Shown here one piece after another: positions 16,478 to 24,108 of a DNA stretch of 45,510 nt. Below the pieces are notes generated by a model. It made no database searches, was not told the DNA's origin, and saw only the letters and a list, made by a program, of their open reading frames with translations. Made by a program: the position numbers and the translations under genes. The DNA lies in contig CALVBH010000027.1 in NCBI GenBank assembly GCA_944325765.1, positions 1 through 45,510 of the forward strand. Reading direction: 5' to 3'. Within the stretch, counting starts at the first letter, position 1; each line of letters starts with the position of its first letter. Source of the DNA: an uncultured Bacteroidales bacterium. GTDB taxonomy: Bacteria; Bacteroidota; Bacteroidia; Bacteroidales; UBA932.

Positions 16478-18091
16478 ATGAATGCCGGTGTCATAAAATC
16501 CCTGACAGGTATCTTTCAGATACTGTTTCTGACAGTCGTTTTCCAGAATTGCGCTTCGACGGAATTCGACTATCTGTATAAGAATCTCCCGTTCGGAATG
16601 GAGAAGGTTTCACGTCCGGATATTCCGGAACGCGAAATTCTGCTGACCGATTTCGGCGGGATAGGGGACGGAATCGCCATGAATACCGAAGCATTCGCTT
16701 CTGCCATAGACTATCTTTCGTCTCAGGGCGGCGGCCGTCTGACAGTGCCGGGAGGCATCTGGCTTACGGGACCGATTACCCTGAAAGACAATATCGACCT
16801 GCATGTCACGCCCAATGCCGTCATCCTGTTTTCTGCGGACAGGGAACTCTACCCCATTATCGAAACTGTGTTCGAGGGACTCGATACCAAACGCTGTCTG
16901 CCTCCTATCAACGCTGACGGAGCCAGAAACATCGCCATTACCGGGGGCGGGACGATAGACGGCAGCGGCGACTCCTGGAGACAGGTGAAACGTTCTAAAA
17001 TGACCGATTCCCAGTGGAAGAAGCTGCTGGCTTCCGGCGGATTCACAGATGCGAAAGGTTCCGTATGGTATCCTGACTCCACTTCGTACAGGGGTTCGCT
17101 TGTCAGCGATGCCTTCAACGTCCCTCAGGGGATGCAGACGGACGAAGACTGGGAATCCGTGAAGACTTATCTGCGCCCCGTACTCATAGGCCTGAAGAAC
17201 TGCGAGAACGTCCTGCTCGAAGATGTGCTTTTCCAGAATTCGCCTTGCTGGAATATCCATCCGCTTATGTGCAGGAATGTGATTATAGACAATATTACCG
17301 TCAGGAATCCGGCATATTCCCAGAACGGCGACGGAATCGACATCGATTCCTGCGAGGACGTACTCCTGATAAACTCGTCGTTCGATGTGGGGGATGATGC
17401 CATCTGCATAAAATCCGGAAAGGATGAGGACGGCCGCCGGCGCGCAAGACCGTGCAGGAATCTCATAGTGGACAACTGTACCGTATTCCGCGGCCACGGC
17501 GGCTTTGTGGTCGGCAGCGAAATGTCCGGAGGCGTGGAGAATATCTCCGTGACGAACTGCAGGTTCCTCGGCACGGACGTAGGATTGAGGTTCAAAAGCT
17601 GTCGTGGACGCGGCGGAGTAGTCCGGAACATCTATGTAGAGAACATAGTGATGACCGACATCCCTGCTGAACCTCTGCTTTTCGACCTGCATTACGGCGG
17701 GAAATCGGCTCTGGAAGCTGCCGAGGCAGGAGAGAAGGCCGAATATGACATCGCCTATGTCCCGGCTGACGAGACTACTCCGGAATTCCGTGAAATCCAT
17801 ATCAGGGGCATCGTCTGCAACGGCGCCGGCAGGGCTATGTATTTCAACGGAATACCGGAAAAGAACATACATGGCATAAAGGTTTCCGACTGCCATATAG
17901 TCTCCGAAAAAGGCGCCGATATCCGCTATTCCGACGGAGTGGAACTGACGAACGTCAATATCCGCCAGTCCGAGGGTTGCGGTTATGTTTTCGCAAACAG
18001 CCGCAATGTCACCGTCGAGGACTGCACAGACAGTTCCGGCAGGAATCCGGAAATTTTCCAGTACAACAACGAAAACATAACACTGAAATGA
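16478..18091 (+). CDS. Polygalacturonase, GH28 family, exported
   Basis: The 537-residue protein hydrolyses alpha-1,4-galacturonosyl bonds of homogalacturonan or related pectic chains. The GH28 signature is complete: NGDGID (residues 283-288), GDDAICIKSG with Asp306/Asp307, RGHGGFVVGSEMSGG with His340, and RFKS at 371-374. The N-terminal hydrophobic segment ends FQNC, so Cys25 may be lipidated, though Asn before the cysteine is atypical; plain signal-peptide export is the alternative. It is the first gene after a promoter-like element, and its stop overlaps the next start by four bases (ATGA), coupling it to the esterase gene. Confidence 0.93.
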   Translation: MNAGVIKSLTGIFQILFLTVVFQNCASTEFDYLYKNLPFGMEKVSRPDIPEREILLTDFGGIGDGIAMNTEAFASAIDYLSSQGGGRLTVPGGIWLTGPITLKDNIDLHVTPNAVILFSADRELYPIIETVFEGLDTKRCLPPINADGARNIAITGGGTIDGSGDSWRQVKRSKMTDSQWKKLLASGGFTDAKGSVWYPDSTSYRGSLVSDAFNVPQGMQTDEDWESVKTYLRPVLIGLKNCENVLLEDVLFQNSPCWNIHPLMCRNVIIDNITVRNPAYSQNGDGIDIDSCEDVLLINSSFDVGDDAICIKSGKDEDGRRRARPCRNLIVDNCTVFRGHGGFVVGSEMSGGVENISVTNCRFLGTDVGLRFKSCRGRGGVVRNIYVENIVMTDIPAEPLLFDLHYGGKSALEAAEAGEKAEYDIAYVPADETTPEFREIHIRGIVCNGAGRAMYFNGIPEKNIHGIKVSDCHIVSEKGADIRYSDGVELTNVNIRQSEGCGYVFANSRNVTVEDCTDSSGRNPEIFQYNNENITLK

Positions 18092-19764
18092 CATACCGTT
18101 ACTTTGCGTTTTTTGTGTCTGTCTTTTTGTTCCTGTGCCTTCCCGGTGCAGGGCAGGAGGGCAGCGGTACGATTACACTGCGGCTGATGGGCGATTCCAC
18201 GATGGCCGACAAGGACTTGTCAGGAGAGAATCCGGAGCGCGGCTGGGGGCAGAGGCTTCCCGCACATCTCGATACGCTGGTAAAGGTCTTCAATTACGCA
18301 CAGAACGGAAGAAGTACGAAAAGCTTCATAGACAGGGGGCTGTGGGATAAGGTCAAGTCCGATCTCGGCCCCGGCGATTTCCTTTTCATCCAGTTCGGGC
18401 ACAACGATGCGAAGGCCGATGACCCCCAGCGTTATGCCCCGGCTTTCGGAGCCTACAGGGAAAATCTGAGGATGTTCATTTCATACGCATTGGAAACCGG
18501 AGCCAGACCTGTGCTCTTTACCCCTGTTTCGCGGAGATGGTTCGACAGCGACGGAAAACTCGACAGGGACTGCCATGGAGACTATCCTGCGGCAGTATTC
18601 TCTGTAGCGGAAGAATTCGGCGTCCCGGTGATCGACGCGAACAGGATTACGCAGGAATGGCTTGAATCCCTCGGAGACGAAGCTTCGCGGAAATATTACA
18701 TGTGGGTGGAACCGGGAACCTGCCCGAGACATCCCGAAGGATTGAAAGACAACACGCATACCAATGTGGCCGGCGCACGTAAAATCGTGGAACTGCTGCT
18801 CCCTGCCATAACCGGTGTCATACCCGAACTTTCCGCACATGTCACGGATTACGATTTCGTGGTGGCCAAGGACGGCAGCGGGGACTTTTTCACCGTCCGG
18901 GAAGCAGTGAATGCGGCTCCGGACTACTGCAAGCAGGACGAGACCAAAATCCGTATCCGGAAGGGTGTCTATGCCGAAAAGCTCACCATTCCCGCGAACA
19001 AGGAAAAGCTGCACCTCGTGGGCGAGGATGCCGCCTCCACCGTCATTACATGGAACGACTATGCCTTGAAGAAAGGCTCTACCGGGTATGAGATGGGCAC
19101 TTCCGCCACTTCTACCGTCTTCCTTCATGCAAACGATTTCCTCGCCGAGAACCTGACGTTCGAGAATTCAGCCGGAGATTCGAAGGAAATAGCGCAGGCC
19201 TGCGCCATCACGGTGAACGGGGACAGGGTGGCATTCATAAACTGCCGTTTCATAGCCAACCAGGATACGATATACACTTTCGGTCCGGGACAGAGACAGT
19301 ATTTCAGAGGCTGCCATATAGAAGGGACCACCGATTTCATTTTCGGATTTTCCATCGCCTGGTTCGATGGCTGCACGGTGCTGAGCAAGAAAAACAGTTA
19401 CGTGACGGCGGCTTCCACTCCGGAGGGCCAGGAATTCGGATATGTCTTCAGAAACTGCACCCTGACCCATAATGAAAAGGCGTCGAGGGTATATCTCGGA
19501 CGGCCGTGGAGACCGTATGCGCGGACGGTTTTCATAGACTGTGAACTCGGGGACCACATACTGCCGGAAGGCTGGCACAACTGGAACAAACCGGATGCAG
19601 AGAAAACGTCCTTTTATGCGGAGTACGGGAATTACGGGCCGGGAGCGGCCTCTCCGGAACAGAGGGTGAAATGGTCCCATACCCTCGGCCGGAAGGACCT
19701 CGGGAAATATACACCGGACAATGTCCTCGGCCCGTCGGACGACTGGTATTTCAAAGTTTTTTGA
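18088..19764 (+). CDS. Two-domain pectin esterase: CE12-type acetylesterase plus CE8 pectin methylesterase
   Basis: The 558-residue exported protein begins with a signal peptide (residues 1-22). Residues about 28-245 are an SGNH/GDSL hydrolase of the rhamnogalacturonan acetylesterase type, with GDSTMAD (Ser37), GHND (Asn106) and D221-x-x-H224. Residues about 255-550 are a pectin methylesterase with all expected residues: QACAI (Gln370), NQDTIY (Gln392, Asp393), TTDFIFG (Asp416) and YLGRPW (Arg472). The fused enzyme would remove acetyl and methyl esters so that lyases and GH28 can act. The ATG at 18088 overlaps the GH28 stop; a longer open frame from 17977 lies inside GH28 and is rejected. Confidence 0.93.
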   Translation: MTYRYFAFFVSVFLFLCLPGAGQEGSGTITLRLMGDSTMADKDLSGENPERGWGQRLPAHLDTLVKVFNYAQNGRSTKSFIDRGLWDKVKSDLGPGDFLFIQFGHNDAKADDPQRYAPAFGAYRENLRMFISYALETGARPVLFTPVSRRWFDSDGKLDRDCHGDYPAAVFSVAEEFGVPVIDANRITQEWLESLGDEASRKYYMWVEPGTCPRHPEGLKDNTHTNVAGARKIVELLLPAITGVIPELSAHVTDYDFVVAKDGSGDFFTVREAVNAAPDYCKQDETKIRIRKGVYAEKLTIPANKEKLHLVGEDAASTVITWNDYALKKGSTGYEMGTSATSTVFLHANDFLAENLTFENSAGDSKEIAQACAITVNGDRVAFINCRFIANQDTIYTFGPGQRQYFRGCHIEGTTDFIFGFSIAWFDGCTVLSKKNSYVTAASTPEGQEFGYVFRNCTLTHNEKASRVYLGRPWRPYARTVFIDCELGDHILPEGWHNWNKPDAEKTSFYAEYGNYGPGAASPEQRVKWSHTLGRKDLGKYTPDNVLGPSDDWYFKVF

Positions 19765-19798
19765 GTATATTTAGAAACTCGCCGGACTGACACTTGAT

Positions 19799-21334
19799 AT
19801 GAAACCGAAACAGGTCATAACCATATTGTTGACAGTGACATTGGCGCTGCGGACTGCCGCGGCGCCTTTGGACTGTCTTTTCGAGCACTATTCGTCGGAT
19901 GACGGACTGTCCCACAACTATATCAGCCAGATTCTCCAGGACCGCAACGGATATATCTGGATTTCCACGTGGTACGGGCTCAACAGGTTCGATGGCAACC
20001 GTTTCATCAACTATACTGTCCAGCCTGGCGACTATTCCAATGTTTCCCATAACCGTATCCTCTCTATGAAGGAGGATGCGTGCGGCTATCTGTGGATTAC
20101 CACATACGACCGGTCCATTTTCCGTTTCGACCCGGCATCCGAGACGTTTCTGGCCATTCCCGGCGACATTACCCCGAGCCTGTCCAAGGCGCGGGTGGAG
20201 AAATATCATTGCGACAGCAGGGGGAACGTATGGCTGGCATTGTCCGGAATCGGACTGTATAAGCTGGGACCGGACCTGAGTCCCCAGATTTTCTACAGCG
20301 TTTCCGACAGTGTGGTGGGCAAGGAAATCGAGGAGATTTTCGAGGATTCGGACGGTACGGTGTATGTGGTTTCGGAGACGGGAATAGCATCCGTGAAGGA
20401 CGGGGAGGCTTCGGTCATTGCCAGAAACTCATCCTGCCGTGGATTCGCGGAAATCGGAGACAAACTGCTTTTTTCATCGCCTGAGGAGCTTTTGGTAGTG
20501 GACAGGAATACCGGGAAATGGCTGCACAAGACTTTCGATGTTTCCTCTACCGGTCCCTTAGTCTCCATGTCAGTGACCGGAAGCGGGGAAAAACGCAGTC
20601 TTTATTTCGGATTCAGCAAGGGGACGATAGCTTCAGTGGATACTTCCGACTTCTCCATGCGTTTCCACAGGGGGAATCTCGGGCGTGTCAGGTATCTCTG
20701 TCCGGATTCCGAAGGACTCCTGTGGATAGTCACCGACCGTACGGGAATTTCAGCCTGGCATCCAGGGAAGCAGGCATTCCGCCATTATGAGCATGAAAGG
20801 AATGTAATGTCCTACTATACGGATACTCTGGCACGGGTCCTGGAATACGGAGACAGGCTGTGGATAAAGATGAACGACTACGGATTCGGCTACTATGACA
20901 GGGAAGAGGACGAGATTGTCCCTCTGAGCAACGTCAGGGAACAGCCGGGATGCCGCTTCATGAACGGAGTCGCCTGTTATACGGTGGACAGTTCTGGGGT
21001 TCTATGGTTCTCTACCGTGCAGAGGGGCCTCGAAAGGGCTACTGTCATCACCCCGAAGGTCGAAGTCATAGTGCCTCCGTCCAGTTCGGAGGATCAGGTC
21101 TCCGCATCGGAAGTAAGGGCGGTCCTTACCGACAGCCGCGGCCAGGTATGGGTGGCGACGAAGAGCCGCGAACTGTACGTGTATTCTCCGGATATGTCTT
21201 CCTGCCGTAAAATACGCGGCTGCGAGACTTTCGGGGTCATTTACTGCATATTCGAGGATGCTTCCGGGGATATCTGGATAGGTACGAAAGGCAGCGGAAT
21301 GATCCGGTTATCCTCTGGGGGGGGTACCGGATAG
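19799..21334 (+). CDS. Hybrid two-component system regulator, N-terminal sensor fragment (frameshifted)
   Basis: This is the first 511 codons of a gene that should continue to 24108. A signal peptide (ILLTVTLALRTAAA) is followed by the periplasmic Reg_prop beta-propeller sensor. Its blades show as repeated W-[IVL]-x-T motifs such as WISTWYGLNRFDG, WITTYDRS, WIVTDRTG, WFSTVQRG, WVATKSRE and WIGTKGSG. The frame ends ten codons after codon 21302, just past a run of eight G (21317-21324): IRLSSGGGTG then TAG. The next frame continues the propeller directly (YRIERLFRHSDTDPRSIS), so a missing G, phase variation or a -1 shift explains the break. In intact form it would bind pectin oligosaccharides and control this locus. 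Confidence 0.9.
   Translation: MKPKQVITILLTVTLALRTAAAPLDCLFEHYSSDDGLSHNYISQILQDRNGYIWISTWYGLNRFDGNRFINYTVQPGDYSNVSHNRILSMKEDACGYLWITTYDRSIFRFDPASETFLAIPGDITPSLSKARVEKYHCDSRGNVWLALSGIGLYKLGPDLSPQIFYSVSDSVVGKEIEEIFEDSDGTVYVVSETGIASVKDGEASVIARNSSCRGFAEIGDKLLFSSPEELLVVDRNTGKWLHKTFDVSSTGPLVSMSVTGSGEKRSLYFGFSKGTIASVDTSDFSMRFHRGNLGRVRYLCPDSEGLLWIVTDRTGISAWHPGKQAFRHYEHERNVMSYYTDTLARVLEYGDRLWIKMNDYGFGYYDREEDEIVPLSNVREQPGCRFMNGVACYTVDSSGVLWFSTVQRGLERATVITPKVEVIVPPSSSEDQVSASEVRAVLTDSRGQVWVATKSRELYVYSPDMSSCRKIRGCETFGVIYCIFEDASGDIWIGTKGSGMIRLSSGGGTG
21317..21324 (+). repeat. Run of eight G inside the hybrid two-component system gene
   Basis: The frame breaks at this homopolymer. Upstream codons start at positions equal to 2 modulo 3 and downstream codons at 1 modulo 3, so one G too few (or two too many) is present relative to an intact gene. 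The context TCT GGG GGG GGT also fits an X-XXY-YYZ slippery heptamer for a -1 shift. Confidence 0.85.
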
Positions 21335-21453
21335 AGCGCCTGTTCAGACATTCGGATACGGATCCGCGTTCCATCAGTTCCGATGACATATATTCCATTT
21401 CGCAGGACAAGGACGGCCGTCTGTGGGTAGGTACTTACGGCGGAGGGCTTTCC

Positions 21454-24108
21454 ATGCTTCCTCATCCGGACAGCACCGGATTCTTCACCGTCTACCGCGA
21501 TTTCCCGGACTATCCTCTCGAAATGGGGGAGAAGGTCCGCTACGTACACTGCATGCCGGACGGAAGGATGCTGGCGGGCACTGTAAGCGGCCTGATATGG
21601 TTCTACCCTGCGGCGAATCCTGAACTTACGGAATTCCATATCGTCCAGAAAATCCCTGGAGACATACATTCGCTCGGGAACAACGACATCATCTATATCT
21701 TCACGGACAGAAGCGGAGAAACCTGGCTCTGCACTTTCGGCGGAGGTCTCGACCGGATACGCTTCGACGGGGAGGAAAGACCGTATTTCGACATCGTCAG
21801 CCGGGAAGACGGACTGAGCAGCAATATCGTGCTTTCCGCCGTGGACGACCTCGAAGGGAATATATGGCTGAGCACCGAAACGGGAATAGCGAAGATTTCG
21901 GGGGAGGGCAAATCCGTGGCCAACTATTCGAAATATGACGGAGTGGTCTCCACGACTTTCAGCGAAGCTACGTGTGCGCGACTCGAAGACGGGACTATCA
22001 TTTTCGGAACACATGACCATGTCTATCATATCGACCCGGAAAAGTTCAGCTATGAACCGGAAGACAAGCATCTGGTCATTTCAGGAATCACGGTGGACGG
22101 CCGAAGGCAGCCGGCCGGGTCATCCCTGGTCATTCCTCACGATTATTCGTTCTTCACATTCGATTTCGCTTCCCTGAATTACAGGATTCAGGGCAATGTC
22201 AAATACACCTACAGGCTGAAAGGCTATGACAAGTCCTGGGTTTCCGCCAACGGGAATACATCCGTCTCCTATTCGAGGATTCCGGCGGGAAAATATGTAT
22301 TCATGGTCTCGGCATCCACCGATGACGGCTATTCCGACCCTCAGACCATATCTATGAATGTGAGGGTCCGGCCTCATCCATGGGCTTCCTGGTGGGCGGT
22401 TTCTGTCTACTGCGCCATCATTCTCTCGCTGATATTCGTCTTTGTCAGGATGTTCCTCACATCGGTCCGTCTGAAGAACGATGCGGCCCTGCAGGAAAGC
22501 CTGAATGAAATAAAGGGCCGCTTCTTCACGAATATCTCGCATGAACTGCGTACTCCTCTCACGCTGATACTCGGAGGCATAGAAGATATCAGGCAGAAGA
22601 TGAAGACCGGGAAACCGGATGACTACAGTGTCGACCTCGTGTACAAGAATTCCAGGAGGATGATGACCCTCGTAAACCAGCTTCTCGATATCAGACGCAT
22701 TGTCCGTGGAAAAATACAGCTGAATATCAGCCAGATAGATATTGTCCGTCTCGTCAGGCAGGTGTATGACGACTTCAAGGACATGTCCATCGAGAGACAT
22801 ATCGAGATGAGACTGACGCATTCCGAAGATTCCCTGGCGATATGGGCCGATTCGGTGAGGATAGAGGCATTGGTCTACAATCTCATATCCAATGCATTCA
22901 AATATACTGCCGACGGAGGGGAGATAGAGGTGGCCGTATATCACAGGGAAGGCGGGCAGGAAGTCACCCTTATGGTAAAGGACAACGGCATAGGTGTGCC
23001 GAAAGACAGGCAGACGGCTATTTTCGAACCTTTCATCTCGACTTCGGAAAGTTCGTTCAACGGGGTGGCCAGCAGCGGAATAGGACTTTCTTTCTGCAAG
23101 GAAATAGCGGAGGTTCACGGCGGCAGAATCTGGGTTGAAAGCGGGAAGGGCCGCGGGTCCGAGTTTTTCGTAGTCCTTCCGCTCGGCAAAGAGCATTTCA
23201 GCGGCGAAAATGTCAGAATCGTTTCTTCCGAAGAACCAGCGGCCGACAAGAACGAATCATACGGCCTGAGCAAATACAAGGTCAAGCCGACGCATCCGGA
23301 CAACGCCGCGAAAGTGATGGTGGTGGAGGATAATGCAGAGTTGAAAATCTATATGTACAACTCCCTGATAAACAAGTACGAAGTGCGCGACGCCTCGAAC
23401 GGAGTGGAAGCCCTGTCGCTTATCGACCAGGGCTGGATGCCGGATGTCATAGTCACTGACCTGATGATGCCTCGGATGGACGGTATCGAACTTATCAACC
23501 GGATACGGAAAGATTTCAATACCAGCCACATACCGGTTATTATGATTACTGCCAGACACGAGGCGGATACGCATTTGAAAGCTATGAAGTACGGGGCCGA
23601 CGGCTATATTTCCAAACCGTTCACGATGGAACTTCTGGGTGCGCGGATAGACAATCTTCTGGAAAGGCGCAAGACGCTGACCGAGATGTTCGCCAGGAAT
23701 GCCGCTGCTGACGGAAAGGCCGGAAGCGGTGCGAAACTGGAAATCCGTCCCGAAGATATCGTCTACACGGACAGGGACGAGGAACTCCTTAAAAAGGTGA
23801 TGACCTGGCTTGAAGAAAACGTGGCGGATGCGGATGTGACGGTAGACCAGCTGGCCGTGTATGTCGGGATGGGCCGGACATCCATGTACAACAAGATAAA
23901 AGGCCTTACCGGCAAGTCTCCGGTGGAGCTTATCCAGGATTTCAGGCTCGAAAAAGCCACATATTACCTCAAGACCGGGCAGTTTTCCGTGTCCGAAACC
24001 TGTTACAAGGTCGGATTTTCCGATCCGGGCTATTTCAGCCGCTCGTTCAAGAAGCACTTCGGCATTTCCCCGGTAGAATATATAAGGACAAACAAACAGA
24101 AATCATGA
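21454..24108 (+). CDS. Hybrid two-component system regulator, C-terminal part: sensor end, kinase, receiver, AraC domain
   Basis: The ATG at 21454 is only the first in this frame; coding similarity extends back to the G run at 21317. In order: last propeller blades (WLCTFGGGLDRI, WLSTETGI), a Y_Y_Y domain ending before the membrane segment WWAVSVYCAIILSLIFVFV, and a HisKA domain with FFTNISHELRTPL (the phosphorylated His). The HATPase follows (NLISNAFKYT, DNGIGVP, SSGIGLSFCKEIAEVHGG), then a receiver with VTDLMMP (the phosphorylated Asp), and an AraC helix-turn-helix at the C-terminus (VSETCYKVGFSDPGYFSRSFKKHFGISPVEYI). With the N-terminal fragment the full protein would be about 1436 residues, normal for the class. 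The stop overlaps the GH105-PL1 start (ATGA). Confidence 0.9.
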   Translation: MLPHPDSTGFFTVYRDFPDYPLEMGEKVRYVHCMPDGRMLAGTVSGLIWFYPAANPELTEFHIVQKIPGDIHSLGNNDIIYIFTDRSGETWLCTFGGGLDRIRFDGEERPYFDIVSREDGLSSNIVLSAVDDLEGNIWLSTETGIAKISGEGKSVANYSKYDGVVSTTFSEATCARLEDGTIIFGTHDHVYHIDPEKFSYEPEDKHLVISGITVDGRRQPAGSSLVIPHDYSFFTFDFASLNYRIQGNVKYTYRLKGYDKSWVSANGNTSVSYSRIPAGKYVFMVSASTDDGYSDPQTISMNVRVRPHPWASWWAVSVYCAIILSLIFVFVRMFLTSVRLKNDAALQESLNEIKGRFFTNISHELRTPLTLILGGIEDIRQKMKTGKPDDYSVDLVYKNSRRMMTLVNQLLDIRRIVRGKIQLNISQIDIVRLVRQVYDDFKDMSIERHIEMRLTHSEDSLAIWADSVRIEALVYNLISNAFKYTADGGEIEVAVYHREGGQEVTLMVKDNGIGVPKDRQTAIFEPFISTSESSFNGVASSGIGLSFCKEIAEVHGGRIWVESGKGRGSEFFVVLPLGKEHFSGENVRIVSSEEPAADKNESYGLSKYKVKPTHPDNAAKVMVVEDNAELKIYMYNSLINKYEVRDASNGVEALSLIDQGWMPDVIVTDLMMPRMDGIELINRIRKDFNTSHIPVIMITARHEADTHLKAMKYGADGYISKPFTMELLGARIDNLLERRKTLTEMFARNAAADGKAGSGAKLEIRPEDIVYTDRDEELLKKVMTWLEENVADADVTVDQLAVYVGMGRTSMYNKIKGLTGKSPVELIQDFRLEKATYYLKTGQFSVSETCYKVGFSDPGYFSRSFKKHFGISPVEYIRTNKQKS

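Noticed and set aside
17977-18087. An upstream extension of the CE12-CE8 esterase frame.
   Set aside because: It would lie inside GH28 coding sequence and push the signal peptide away from the N-terminus; the ATG at 18088 overlaps the GH28 stop in the usual coupled way.
16610-18094. A 494-codon minus-strand frame opposite the GH28 gene.
   Set aside because: GH28 has all catalytic motifs on the + strand; the opposite frame shows no family similarity.
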